From Nocardia caishijiensis NBRC 108228 (GTDB lineage Bacteria > Actinomycetota > Actinomycetes > Mycobacteriales > Mycobacteriaceae): 64,000 nucleotides of DNA. Of the stretch, positions 16,553 to 26,289 are shown piece by piece. The DNA lies in the NCBI RefSeq assembly GCF_001612825.1, contig NZ_BDBE01000028.1, positions 1-64,000 on the forward strand. The letters are read 5' to 3'. Every line of letters starts with the position of its first letter. Position 1 is the first letter of the stretch. The position numbers and the translations under genes are program-made. A model generated the notes under the pieces. That model was not told the DNA's origin. It searched no databases and saw nothing but the letters and a program-made list of their open reading frames with translations.

Positions 16553-17248
16553 ATGACTGTGGACGTGACTGATACGCAGGCCGATCAGAATCCCGAGCCG
16601 GAGGCCCCGCTGTGGCTGCAGGGCCGCGAGGCCGTGATCGCCGCGGCGACCCCCGACCAGTGGCGCGGCAACGTTCCGGACTACGAACTGAGCCACGAGG
16701 TGATTCCGCGCGAGCGCGTCGCCCAGCACGCGCCCGGTTCGCTCGAGGCCATCGTCGAGGACCTGGTGAAGGTCTTCGAGATGGAGGTCTCGCACAAGGC
16801 CGACCCCGCCACCTGGCTGTCGGTGGTGGCCGAGCAGTACCGTGGCCGGGTCAACGGCGGTGTGTGGCAGGACGCGGAGGAATTCGCGCGGATCGGCAGC
16901 TACAACATCCTGATCGGCGACAACCCCTACTACGAGTCGGCGAACGAGACCTTCGAGTCCTCGCACAAGATCTTCCACACCGCGTTCCCCGGCGGCTTCT
17001 TCTGGGAGGTGCTCGAGGTGCTGTCGGGCCCGCCGACGGTGAGCTTCCGCTGGCGGCACTGGGGCAAGTACGACGGCGAGTACAAGGGCCACCAGCCCAC
17101 CGGTGAGCAGATCGAGATGTACGGCGTGACCATCGCCCGCGTCACCGAGGACCTGCGCATCGTCGAGCTCGAGCACTTCTACGACAACAACCAGCTGCTC
17201 GGCCCGCTGGCGCACGGCTGCCCGGTGCGGCACGGCAAGACCGACTAG
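16553..17248 (+). CDS. SnoaL-like/NTF2-fold protein
   Basis: 231 residues. The region from about residue 55 on (LEAIVEDLVKVFEMEVSHKADP..., then WRHWGKYDGEYKGHQPTGEQIEMYGVTIARV) has the cone-shaped SnoaL-like polyketide-cyclase/ester-cyclase pattern with the late G-V-x-I-x-R-V segment. Substrate unknown. The ATG at 16553 was chosen because the upstream open codons look non-coding. Its end overlaps the convergent TetR gene by 4 bp. Confidence 0.75.
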   Translation: MTVDVTDTQADQNPEPEAPLWLQGREAVIAAATPDQWRGNVPDYELSHEVIPRERVAQHAPGSLEAIVEDLVKVFEMEVSHKADPATWLSVVAEQYRGRVNGGVWQDAEEFARIGSYNILIGDNPYYESANETFESSHKIFHTAFPGGFFWEVLEVLSGPPTVSFRWRHWGKYDGEYKGHQPTGEQIEMYGVTIARVTEDLRIVELEHFYDNNQLLGPLAHGCPVRHGKTD

Positions 17249-17841
17249 GAGGTCGTCGGCCTGTCGTCGTCGAACGGCAGGCCCGCCTCGAGCAGGTCGA
17301 GGGCGTGGCCGACCTTGGTCGCGTCGACCGGTCCGGTGGTGACGATGCCGAGCATCGCGCCGACCATCGCCCCCGCCGCCACCCGCACCTCGAAGTCGTC
17401 GACGGGGCGGCCGGTGTAGTCGCCGAGCAGTTGGGCGGCCAGCTCGATACTTCGCTGGAATTCCAGGCCGATCGCCGAACGCAGCTCCGGCAGGTGGTAC
17501 AGCAGCTTCTGCCGTTCCTGTTCGAAGGCGGCGTCCTCGGCCGACATCGAGGCGTACACCGCGTCGGTGGCACGCCGGACCGCGGTGAGCGGATGCAGGC
17601 CGCGCGGTTGCGCCGCCAGCGCCTCGATCATCATCGGGTCCTGATCGTCGGCGATGACCAGCTGTTCCTTGGTCGGGAAGTAGCGGAAGAAGGTGCTCGG
17701 GGAGACCTCGGCGGCCGCGGCGATCTGTTCGACGGTCGTCTCGGTGTAGCCCTGCTCCCGGAACAGGCGGAACGCCTCGAGCCGGATGGTTCGACGGGTC
17801 CGCTCCTTCTTCCGCGCGCGCAACGACGTCTCAACCGACAT
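17245..17841 (-). CDS. TetR-family regulator of the adjacent MFS pump
   Basis: 198 residues. The HTH is TRRTIRLEAFRLFREQGYTETTV then EQIAAAAEVSPSTFFRYFPTKEQLV. A C-terminal TetR_C ligand domain follows. Its ATG lies inside the last codons of the MFS gene (11 bp overlap), so the pump and regulator are one operon and the regulator probably represses the shared promoter near 19351-19401. Confidence 0.87.
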   Translation of the reverse strand: MSVETSLRARKKERTRRTIRLEAFRLFREQGYTETTVEQIAAAAEVSPSTFFRYFPTKEQLVIADDQDPMMIEALAAQPRGLHPLTAVRRATDAVYASMSAEDAAFEQERQKLLYHLPELRSAIGLEFQRSIELAAQLLGDYTGRPVDDFEVRVAAGAMVGAMLGIVTTGPVDATKVGHALDLLEAGLPFDDDRPTTS

Positions 17842-19333
17842 GCAGCGATTCTGCCGCATCGTCGGCTGTCACGGAGTGGCGCCGCCCGAAGGCCAGCGCC
17901 ACCAGGACAGCCGCGAGCAGGCATCCCACCGCGCACACGCCGAGCATGGCGTCCATCCCGAGCACAAAGGCATGGCGCACCTCGGCCAGCGCGACGGGGT
18001 CGTGCACGGTCGCCATGACCCCGGCATTGACCCCGTCGGAGATCGGCGGACGGTTCAGCTCGCCCAGATCCGCGCGGTAGACGGTGGCGAGTACCGTGCC
18101 GAGCACGGCGACGCCGATGGTGCCGCCTGCCTGCCGAAGTGCCTGTAGCAGAGCCGAACCCGATCCGGATCGTGCGGTGTCGAGTTCACTCATCGCCAAC
18201 CCCATGGCGGCTGGCATCACCATTCCCATGCCCGCGCCGAGGATCGTCGTCCACGTGGCGGTGAGTCCGTAACCACTGTCGACGCGGGTGAACGTGCCGA
18301 GGCCGATGCCGACGGTGAGCACGAGGAAACCGGCGACGAGCACCGCCCGAATCCCCCAGCGCGGCAACAGCAGATCCACCAGCCTGCTGCCGACCACCAG
18401 CCCGCCGATCATCGGTAGCAACCGCAGTCCGCTGCCGAGTGCGTCGACGCCGAGGACCGCCTGGAAGTACTGCGGGACGGTGAAGAACATGCCGAACATG
18501 GCGAAGCTGACCATCAGCGAAATCGCGGTGCCCCAGCGGAATCCGGACGACGCGAAGAGCGCCGGATCGATCAGCGGATGCGCGACCCGCCGCTGCCACC
18601 ATCCGAACACGGCGAGCGCACCGAGACCGGCGACGATCACGGCCCAGGCCACCGCGTCGTCCCATCCGTGATCGCCGATCCGGATGAAACCGTAGGTCAC
18701 ACCGAGCATCCCGAGCGCCGCCAGCATCGCGCCGGGCAGGTCGATCCGAAAGGCCTTGTCACCGCACGACTCCGGCACGAGAAAGATGACCGCGAGCGTG
18801 CCGAGGACCACCAGCGGCACATTGATGAGGAAGACCGAACCCCACCAGTAGTCACGCAGCAGCCAGCCGCCGACGACGGGACCGAGCGGCAGCCCGAGGG
18901 CGGTTGAGGTGACCCACACTGTGAGCGCGCGTTGGCGTTGTCCCTGGTCGGTGAACAGCGCCGGGATCACCGCCATCGACAGCGGCATCATCGCGGCGGC
19001 CGCGACGCCGAGCACCACGCGCGCGGCGATGAGCTGCCCGGCGGTGGTCGCGAAGGCGCAGCCGAGCGAGGCGAGGCCGAACAGGACGAGCGCGGCCAGG
19101 AGGACCTTCTTGCGTCCGTAGCGGTCGCCGAGCGCACCCGCGGGCAGCATCAGCGCGGCGAGGGCGAGGGTATAGGAGCTGCTGAACCATTGCAGCGCAG
19201 CGGTATTCGCGTCGAGGTCGACGGCGAGAGTGGGCAGGGCCACCGTGAGCACGGTGACGTCGAGTCCGATCGTGAGCATCGCGACGGCGAGCGCGCCGAG
19301 CGCCAGCCAGCGACGGGTGTCATCGGTTCGCAT
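17831..19333 (-). CDS. MFS drug efflux transporter, DHA2 (14-TMS) family
   Basis: Proton-driven exporter in the inner membrane, 500 residues. It shows the DHA2 signatures LDVTVLTVALPTLAVDL (helix 1), GALGDRYGRKKVLL (motif A) and the antiporter motif C region GLPLGPVVGGWLL. Fourteen hydrophobic segments are expected. The long upstream open frame is not coding: the ATG at 19333 has GGAGGAG immediately ahead and follows the repeat-containing promoter. Drug specificity cannot be read from sequence. Confidence 0.9.
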   Translation of the reverse strand: MRTDDTRRWLALGALAVAMLTIGLDVTVLTVALPTLAVDLDANTAALQWFSSSYTLALAALMLPAGALGDRYGRKKVLLAALVLFGLASLGCAFATTAGQLIAARVVLGVAAAAMMPLSMAVIPALFTDQGQRQRALTVWVTSTALGLPLGPVVGGWLLRDYWWGSVFLINVPLVVLGTLAVIFLVPESCGDKAFRIDLPGAMLAALGMLGVTYGFIRIGDHGWDDAVAWAVIVAGLGALAVFGWWQRRVAHPLIDPALFASSGFRWGTAISLMVSFAMFGMFFTVPQYFQAVLGVDALGSGLRLLPMIGGLVVGSRLVDLLLPRWGIRAVLVAGFLVLTVGIGLGTFTRVDSGYGLTATWTTILGAGMGMVMPAAMGLAMSELDTARSGSGSALLQALRQAGGTIGVAVLGTVLATVYRADLGELNRPPISDGVNAGVMATVHDPVALAEVRHAFVLGMDAMLGVCAVGCLLAAVLVALAFGRRHSVTADDAAESLHVG

Positions 19334-19350
19334 GTCTCCTCCAAAATGAA

Positions 19351-19401
19351 AGTAACTGTCATTTGTTAGTAACTCCCATTTAGTAGTGAGTGTCAATAGG
19401 T
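19351..19401 (-). promoter_or_regulatory. MFS-TetR promoter with three 17-bp direct repeats
   Basis: On the + strand AGTAACTGTCATTTGTT, AGTAACTCCCATTTAGT and AGTGAGTGTCAATAGGT follow each other with a strict 17-bp period. On the coding (minus) strand the first part contains TTGACA (19391-19396) as a -35 box, so the repeats span the promoter. This is a likely binding array for the co-encoded TetR protein. Confidence 0.6.
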
Positions 19402-19451
19402 GCGTGGGCTCGGCGCGAAATCGATGTGACGGCTCGCTAGGCTCAGCGCTG

Positions 19452-20732
19452 ATGAAGATCCGCGAACACGGCGTGCGCGCCGCCTGCTTCCTCGGCGTCG
19501 CCGCCACCGCGGCCGCTCTCACACTCGGTCCCGCACAGGCCCAACCCAGCCCCACCGGCTCGACCACCACCCCGTTCACAACGCCGAACACCGACAGCTG
19601 CCCACAGAAGACCAGGCCACCGGCCCCGATCGACTCCTCGGAGGTCCCGGCGCCTGGTGACCCGACCCCGAGCGCCCTGCCGATTCCGGACAAGCCGATC
19701 GGCGGCGAGCGGCTCGGCGCATGCGGTGTGGTGCTGCCCGAAGGCGCCCCGCCCCTGCCCGCCGACATCTCGGCGACCGCGTGGATGGTGTCGGACCTCG
19801 ACACCGGGCGCGTGCTGGCCGCGAAGGACCCGCACGGCCGCTACCGGCCCGCCAGCACCATCAAGGTGGCACTCGCCATCGTCGCCCTGCGCACCCTCGA
19901 CCTCGACAAAGTGATGATCGGCACCCAGGCCGACGCCGATGTCGAGGGCACCAAGGTCGGCATCGGGCCCGGCGGCCGCTACACCAACCGTCAGCTCCTC
20001 CAGGCCCTGATCATGTGTTCGGGCAATGACGCCGCACATGCGATCGCCACCCAACTCGGCGGCGACAAGGCCGCCGTGGCGAAGATGAACGACCTCGCGA
20101 AGTCCTTGCGCGCCATGGACACTCGCACCGCCTCCCCCTCCGGCCTCGATGGTCCCGGCATGAGCACCTCGGCCTACGACCTGTCGGTACTCTTCCGGGA
20201 GGCCATGTCGATCCCGCTGTTCGCCGAACTGATTCACACCGAACAGGTCGATTTCCCCGGCTACCCCGCCGACCCGAAGATCCCCGGCGACGAGGACCAC
20301 CCCGGCTTCCCCATCGGCAACGACAACCAGCTGCTCTACAACTACCCCGGCGCCATCGGCGGCAAGACCGGCTTCACCGACGACGCCAGGCAGACCTTCG
20401 TGGCCGCCGCCGAACGCGACGGCCACCGCCTCGTCGTCACCCTGCTGCAGGCCGATGTGCGGCCCATCCGCCCCTGGGAGCAGGCCGCGCGCCTGCTCGA
20501 CTACGGGTTCACCCTCGACTCCGACACGCGCGTCGGCAAGCTTCCCGAAGTGGGCGACGACCTGATCCAGCCGAGCGTCCCGCTCGCCTCACCGCCGCCA
20601 CGCGCCGACGGCACCGAGCCGGAGGTGTCGCGCCCCGCCCACGAAGGCGTGCGCGTCGCCGCCCTGGTCGCGGGCCCGGTCCTGATCCTCGTGTTGCTGC
20701 TGTCGGCCCGCCGCGCCTGGCGCAGGCGCTGA
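19452..20732 (+). CDS. D-alanyl-D-alanine carboxypeptidase (peptidase S11, PBP5-like)
   Basis: Trims the terminal D-Ala of peptidoglycan stem peptides outside the membrane. In 426 residues a signal peptide comes first, then a long Pro/Thr-rich linker. The catalytic domain has the serine penicillin-binding triad: STIK, SGN (in MCSGNDAAHA) and KTG (in GGKTGFTDDA). A C-terminal hydrophobic helix followed by RRAWRRR anchors it with a cytoplasmic Arg tail. It is convergent with the YihY gene, with a single-base gap. Confidence 0.92.
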   Translation: MKIREHGVRAACFLGVAATAAALTLGPAQAQPSPTGSTTTPFTTPNTDSCPQKTRPPAPIDSSEVPAPGDPTPSALPIPDKPIGGERLGACGVVLPEGAPPLPADISATAWMVSDLDTGRVLAAKDPHGRYRPASTIKVALAIVALRTLDLDKVMIGTQADADVEGTKVGIGPGGRYTNRQLLQALIMCSGNDAAHAIATQLGGDKAAVAKMNDLAKSLRAMDTRTASPSGLDGPGMSTSAYDLSVLFREAMSIPLFAELIHTEQVDFPGYPADPKIPGDEDHPGFPIGNDNQLLYNYPGAIGGKTGFTDDARQTFVAAAERDGHRLVVTLLQADVRPIRPWEQAARLLDYGFTLDSDTRVGKLPEVGDDLIQPSVPLASPPPRADGTEPEVSRPAHEGVRVAALVAGPVLILVLLLSARRAWRRR

Positions 20733-20733
20733 G

Positions 20734-21753
20734 TTACCGGCGTCGGCCGAAGACGACGAGGGCGAGCGCGGCGAGCGCGCCCGCACCGAAGGCGGCCGCA
20801 CCGGCACCGGTCGACAGGTTCTTGTCGACCACGCGCGGCTGGATGACGACCGGGGCGGGCGGGGCGATCTCGGTGTGATCGTTGTCGGACGACGTCGCCG
20901 CCCAGGCGGTGGCGAACAGCAGGATGCGGAAGGTGATGTAGCTGAACACCATCAGGCCGATGATCGAACCGAAGGTGGCGCCCGCCGGGCTCGACAGGAC
21001 CATCCGCAGGTAGATGGCGGCGACGAACTTGAAGATCTCGAACGCCACCGCGGCGATGGCCGCCGCCTTCGCCGCGCTGCGCAACGACACCGGTTCGCGT
21101 GGCAGCCGGGCGATCACCCAGGCGAACACCGCCCAGGTGGCGAGCAGCCCGAGTGCGATCGACACGATCGACAACACCACCGACGCGCCGGGGACCCCGT
21201 CCAGGCCCACCGATTTCAGCAGCTTCGCGGCGAGCCCGCTGTTGGCGACCGTCGACAGGCCGAGCGACACGACCAGCGCGAGGAACAGCCCGAGCAGGGC
21301 ACCGAGGTCCGACAGCTTCTCCCGCCACCACGGCTTGTCGGGAGTCTGGGTCTCCCACTGCTCGGTGAGCGCGGCACGCAGGTTCGCGATCCAGCCGAGC
21401 CCGGTGTACAGACCGGTCAGCAGACCGAGCACACCGACGGTTCCGCGCGAATCGATGGCCTGGTTGATGAGGTCGTTGATCTGCTCACCGAAGGAACCGG
21501 GCACCTTCTCGATCACCTTGTCCTGCAGTTCGTTCAGCAGGTCCGGCTGCCCGACGAGGATGAAACCCGCGATCGAGAACGCGACCATCAGCAGCGGAAA
21601 CAGCGACAGCACAGTGAAGTACGTGATGCCCGCGGCGAAGTAGTCACCGCGCTGACGCTGGAACCGCCCACCGGCCCGGACCAGATGATCCAGCCAAGGC
21701 CTGTTCTTGACCTGCTTCTCGACGGTGGCCGAGATGTTGTCGATCAACTGCAT
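20734..21753 (-). CDS. YihY/BrkB-family membrane protein
   Basis: 339 residues with an N-terminal amphipathic region and six hydrophobic helices. It has the family features GDYFAAGITYFTVLSLFPLLMVAFS and LPREPVSLRSAAKAAAIAAVAFEIFKF, and a short Ala-rich C-terminal helix ending in GRRR. Once mis-called ribonuclease BN, it is now an uncharacterised inner-membrane family (transporter or virulence associated). It lies 43 bp downstream of trpS on the same strand, so the two are probably co-transcribed. Confidence 0.87.
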   Translation of the reverse strand: MQLIDNISATVEKQVKNRPWLDHLVRAGGRFQRQRGDYFAAGITYFTVLSLFPLLMVAFSIAGFILVGQPDLLNELQDKVIEKVPGSFGEQINDLINQAIDSRGTVGVLGLLTGLYTGLGWIANLRAALTEQWETQTPDKPWWREKLSDLGALLGLFLALVVSLGLSTVANSGLAAKLLKSVGLDGVPGASVVLSIVSIALGLLATWAVFAWVIARLPREPVSLRSAAKAAAIAAVAFEIFKFVAAIYLRMVLSSPAGATFGSIIGLMVFSYITFRILLFATAWAATSSDNDHTEIAPPAPVVIQPRVVDKNLSTGAGAAAFGAGALAALALVVFGRRR

Positions 21754-21796
21754 GACACGCGCCCCTCTTCAGCCGAAACCTCAGGTGCGCACCGGG

Positions 21797-22849
<1,053 letters not shown>

Positions 22850-23794
22850 TCAAGCTGGATTTCGCTGCACCCAGTTGCGCGGATCGACACCCGGCATGCT
22901 CGGCTTCCCCTGCCGGATCATGTGCTGTTCGCGGCGGGCGAGCAGCTGATAGGACGGCGTGCTTCGCCCCGCGAGGGTCCCGGCGAGCAGGCGCGGTGCC
23001 AGTGGCGGCGCGAGGTGCGCGGTGCGGATGCTGCGGCACAGGGTGCGATGGGCGAGCTCGTCGGCGAGGTCCCACCGGATGCCGTACATCCGCCGGATAC
23101 GTGCGGGCAAACTGCCCTGGACCAGCAGATACAGCGCGCTACCCACCTGTTCGACGGGTGGGCGCAGCCGGTAGGCCTTGCGATGACCGGCCAGATAGGA
23201 GCCGACCAGCTCGGCTTCGTCGGTGAGGAACGGCTCGGTCGAGTCGAGATAGTCGTCGAAGTAGCGGCGGAAGGCCGGGTAGTCGGCGGGCGCCGCCGTG
23301 CGCGGCATGCCGAACAGCTCACCCCACCGCACGTAGTCCTGGTAGAGGTCCTCGCGTTCGGTCGCGGTGAGTTCGCGGACCAGCCGGTCGTGCATCACCT
23401 CAGCGGAGTCGAAGGTGAACGCCATGGTCATGAACATCAGGTGCGGATCGAGCGCCGAGTAGGGGGTGCCCGCGTGATGGTGCGGGCCCGCGTCCTCGGG
23501 CAGGGCGCCCACCACGCGCTCGTGCTTGCGCCGGGTGAAGGCGAGGGCCCGGTCGGCCTCGGCCTTGCTGCCGAGGAAGACCGACTCGAACAGGGCACCG
23601 GTGACCGCCAGTCGGGTGTAGGGCGTCGCGCGGTGGCCGGTGTGCTCGCTGGTCCCGACGAACAGCAGCGGGTGGACCGCACCGATGACCAGGGCGCGCA
23701 GACCGTAGGTGACGCCGACCGCGCGTTTGCTCATCACCCTGCGGATCATCGAATCGTCGGCGAAATATCCGGGTTCGCCCCACCGTGCGGTCAT
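22850..23794 (-). CDS. Oxygenase MpaB family protein (DUF2236)
   Basis: A 314-residue protein of the MpaB/latex-clearing-type DUF2236 family, which includes heme-dependent oxygenases. Signature blocks are SEHTGHRATPYTRLAVTGALF, GTPYSALDPHLMFMTMAFTF, YVRWGELFGMP and YRLRPPVEQV. The ATG at 23794 has a GAGGAGG site. It is divergent from a TetR gene, with repeated operator-like elements between them. A second, diverged MpaB gene with its own TetR lies near 44.2 kb. Confidence 0.83.
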   Translation of the reverse strand: MTARWGEPGYFADDSMIRRVMSKRAVGVTYGLRALVIGAVHPLLFVGTSEHTGHRATPYTRLAVTGALFESVFLGSKAEADRALAFTRRKHERVVGALPEDAGPHHHAGTPYSALDPHLMFMTMAFTFDSAEVMHDRLVRELTATEREDLYQDYVRWGELFGMPRTAAPADYPAFRRYFDDYLDSTEPFLTDEAELVGSYLAGHRKAYRLRPPVEQVGSALYLLVQGSLPARIRRMYGIRWDLADELAHRTLCRSIRTAHLAPPLAPRLLAGTLAGRSTPSYQLLARREQHMIRQGKPSMPGVDPRNWVQRNPA

Positions 23795-23816
23795 GTCGCG
23801 CCTCCTCGTCGAGTGC

Positions 23817-23868
23817 ATCTGGCAATAGAATCCACCAGAATTGGTAATCTGGCAAGACTCTCTACCAA
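23817..23868. promoter_or_regulatory. Divergent promoter with direct and inverted repeats
   Basis: ATCTGGCAA occurs twice in direct orientation (23817-23825 and 23847-23855). TTGGTA (23841-23846) is mirrored by TACCAA (23863-23868). The 102-bp region separates the MpaB and TetR starts and must hold both promoters. The repeats are candidates for the TetR operator. Confidence 0.5.
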
Positions 23869-23896
23869 AACATCCGCGAGTGAACGGGGCAGCACA

Positions 23897-24535
23897 ATGG
23901 AGCCCGTGGCTGCACAACGGACATACGGGGGCGTCTCCGCCGAACAACGCCAGGCGCAACGCCGCGCGGCGCTGCTGGACGCGGCGCTCGATCTCGTCGC
24001 CGAGGACGGGCAGGCCAAACTCACCGTCGCCGGGCTGTGCGCCCGCGCCGGTCTCAACGAGCGCTACTACTACGAGAATTTCGAACGGCGTGAGAGCGTG
24101 CTCGAAGCACTGCTCGATCGCATCGCGGAAGAACTGGCCGCCGCCATCATGACCGCCTTGGCGGATGCGCCCCCCGACAGCCGCGCCCAGGCGAACGCCG
24201 CCATCGAGGCGGGTGTCGCGGTGCTGATCGATGACCAACGCAAGGCCCGCGCCGCACTCATCGCGGGCATGGCCACCCCCGAGCTCCGTGCGCGCACCGC
24301 CCGCACGGTGCGCGCGTTCGCCCGGCTCGTCGCCACCGAGGGCAGCGGCTTCTACGGCGGCGACGTGCCACAGAACCTGGTGGACTTCCGGGCGATCTAC
24401 CTGGTCGGTGGCCTGACCCAGACCCTGACGACCTGGCTCGCGGGCGAGATCGACCTGACCCGCGCGGAACTGATCGATCAGATCACCGACGTTTTCGTCC
24501 TACTCGGTGACGACCTGGCCGGTCGCTATCGCTAG
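23897..24535 (+). CDS. TetR-family regulator divergent from MpaB gene
   Basis: 212 residues. The HTH region reads RRAALLDAALDLVAEDGQAKLTV then AGLCARAGLNERYYYENFERR, at residues about 20-65. A typical TetR ligand domain follows. The open frame continues for kilobases upstream antisense to trpS, but only the ATG at 23897 gives a normal TetR length. It probably represses itself and the divergent oxygenase. Confidence 0.87.
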   Translation: MEPVAAQRTYGGVSAEQRQAQRRAALLDAALDLVAEDGQAKLTVAGLCARAGLNERYYYENFERRESVLEALLDRIAEELAAAIMTALADAPPDSRAQANAAIEAGVAVLIDDQRKARAALIAGMATPELRARTARTVRAFARLVATEGSGFYGGDVPQNLVDFRAIYLVGGLTQTLTTWLAGEIDLTRAELIDQITDVFVLLGDDLAGRYR

Positions 24536-24551
24536 GCCCCATCGACAACTG

Positions 24552-24926
24552 TCATTCCCAGGCGCAGTTCGGGCCGAAGCTATAGCACGGCTCCGAGGAA
24601 CCGTTGGCCAGCCAGCCGATCGCATAGCCCAACACCGAATTGATGTCCTGATTCAGCAGCCCCGATCCGCTGTCGGCGACCGGTTGCGCGAAGCCCTGCC
24701 GGGTGCTCGCGGGCCCGGTCGGCAGGCACGTATCGAGCATGATGCCGTCGCACGGCTGCGAGGACCCGAGCCCGAGCGCCTGGAACAAGGCGGCACCGGG
24801 GAAGTCCTCGGTGGAACCGACCGCAGGGCCCGCTACCGGCGCGACCGCCGCTCCCGCCGCCGCGATTCCGGTGCTCGCCGCCATGATCGCGGCGACAACG
24901 CCGACGCCCGCCAGTACTCGCTTCAT
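24552..24926 (-). CDS. Small secreted protein of unknown function
   Basis: 124 residues: a signal peptide (MKRVLAGVGVVAAIMAASTGIAA) followed by a mature part with four cysteines (CDGIMLDTC and CYSFGPNC), which could form two disulphides. The ATG at 24926 has a GGTGAGGAG site. No family was recognised. It is convergent with the TetR gene and unrelated in position to the RNase pair upstream on the same strand. Confidence 0.72.
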   Translation of the reverse strand: MKRVLAGVGVVAAIMAASTGIAAAGAAVAPVAGPAVGSTEDFPGAALFQALGLGSSQPCDGIMLDTCLPTGPASTRQGFAQPVADSGSGLLNQDINSVLGYAIGWLANGSSEPCYSFGPNCAWE

Positions 24927-25018
24927 CGTGTTCTCCTCACCGGCGGCCACAGATCGGCCGCACCGGCGGAACGTTATGCGAGCTGGTCAGCCGACGGGAG
25001 ACGCCAATTCCCTCGGCA

Positions 25019-25492
25019 TCATCCGATGATCGCTACCGCGCCGAAGGTGACCGGGTCACCCTGGAGGACGACGCGGAAGATCACGTCGCGGCGTGCCCAG
25101 TAGGCGGCGCAGTCGCGCATGGCCGCCTCGAACCAGGCGCGTTCGGTCGGCTCGTCGGCCAGCAGGTCGTCGGCGGTGCGGACCACCGCGACGTAACCCG
25201 GCGCGTCCCCGACGAAATCGTCGAGGTCACGCAGGCATTCGTCGAAGGCGTCCTTGTTGGCGCCGAAGTAGTACGGGAACTGGAAGGCGGCCGCGAACTC
25301 GTCGAACAGGGTGGCGATATCGCGCATCTTGGTGCCGCGTAGTTCGCGCACGCGGTAGTCGGCGGGGGCGTCGTCACGGATGGCGCTGAACTGGTTGGCA
25401 TCCACCGCCATGGCACCGAGCACCGGTGCGTCGGTGGCGGCGGGCGTCCCGGCGGTGGGGCGGGCAAGGAACTGCGACAGCGTCATCGGCAT
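25019..25492 (-). CDS. Barstar-family RNase inhibitor (immunity protein)
   Basis: 157 residues with the barstar core: DIATLFDEFAAAFQFPYYFG then ANKDAFDECLRDLDDF, as in barnase inhibitors (the FPxYFGxNxDAxxDCLxDL pattern). An N-terminal extension of about 45 residues precedes it. Its ATG overlaps the RNase stop by one base (TGATG), so inhibitor synthesis is coupled to and follows that of the RNase. It should bind and block the RNase in the cytoplasm. Confidence 0.87.
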   Translation of the reverse strand: MPMTLSQFLARPTAGTPAATDAPVLGAMAVDANQFSAIRDDAPADYRVRELRGTKMRDIATLFDEFAAAFQFPYYFGANKDAFDECLRDLDDFVGDAPGYVAVVRTADDLLADEPTERAWFEAAMRDCAAYWARRDVIFRVVLQGDPVTFGAVAIIG

Positions 25493-25986
25493 CAGCGCAT
25501 CCTCGTGAACGTTTCGTAGTGGTCGCCGGTGTACCAGGCGCTGCCATCGCTACCGGTGACGATGCGTTCGGCATCGCGGCCCCGGTTGCGCTGCTTGGGA
25601 TTCACATCCCACTCCTGATACTTCACCGGATTGCCCGCCGAATCCTTCGGCGGGAGTTTGGTTCCCCGGTTCATGAACTGCTCACCACCCTTGGTGCCGG
25701 GCGCGTTCGCGGAATCGGGCCAGCGCCCCGCGTCGATCTCGACGAGCGTGGCATAGGCCCGATCCGGCACCCCCGCCACCTTGGTGACCGGCGCGGCAGA
25801 CGGATTCGCCGAGGGTTTCGCCGCAGGCGCAGCAGGTTTCGGCGCCGTGGACGACGCCACCGCACGGGTCGTCGTAGCTGCGGTCGTCGTATCGGAACCA
25901 CGACCACCGAACAGAGTGAGACCGAGCGCGGCAAGGACAAGAACAAGCCCGCCGAGCAGACCGAGAGTTTTCCGTGAGATGTTCAT
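25492..25986 (-). CDS. Secreted or membrane-anchored RNase Sa/barnase-type ribonuclease
   Basis: 164 residues. The N-terminal hydrophobic helix (LGLLGGLVLVLAALGLTLFGG) can act as a signal or anchor, followed by a Thr/Ala/Pro-rich spacer to about residue 70. The C-terminal microbial-RNase domain has DAGRWP, E125 in QEWDVN, R141 in DAERIVTG and H156 in GDHYETF. These correspond to Glu54, Arg69 and His85 of RNase Sa, so it should be active. Paired with barstar it forms a toxin-immunity module, perhaps for competition. The frame starts TTG-TTG-ATG; the ATG was chosen. Confidence 0.85.
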   Translation of the reverse strand: MNISRKTLGLLGGLVLVLAALGLTLFGGRGSDTTTAATTTRAVASSTAPKPAAPAAKPSANPSAAPVTKVAGVPDRAYATLVEIDAGRWPDSANAPGTKGGEQFMNRGTKLPPKDSAGNPVKYQEWDVNPKQRNRGRDAERIVTGSDGSAWYTGDHYETFTRMR

Positions 25987-26276
25987 CAACAAGCTTTCGA
26001 GAAAGTTTGCGGGTTCAACCGAGGACAGATGTTCAATCGCTACCCACAGTCGCTCGTCGCTCTCGGCATACCGATCAGCCTTCTCCAGAGCGCATTACCC
26101 GATACTGTGGTCGACCACTGTATCTGCCGACACAACAGACACTCGCACTGCCACGTCGTGAGGCAGATTCGCCACAGTACGCCGACGCCGATCCACGATT
26201 CACACTGGACCGATACGGCTTTCGGAGAACCCGGCGCGCACGAACACCACGAAGTGTGAGTCAGCCCACCGTTAGT
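25987..26276. other. Intergenic region between the RNase gene and tnpB
   Basis: About 290 bp without a supportable gene. It must hold the RNase promoter and the left end of the TnpB element. No TnpA gene or remnant is visible, and the left boundary could not be fixed by eye. Confidence 0.5.
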
Positions 26277-26282
26277 TATAGT
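26277..26282 (+). promoter_or_regulatory. -10 box (TATAGT) for leaderless tnpB
   Basis: TATAGT ends 7 nt before the tnpB ATG, so the transcript would start at or next to the start codon. No ribosome site is present, in agreement with leaderless translation. Confidence 0.5.
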
Positions 26283-26289
26283 CGAACAT

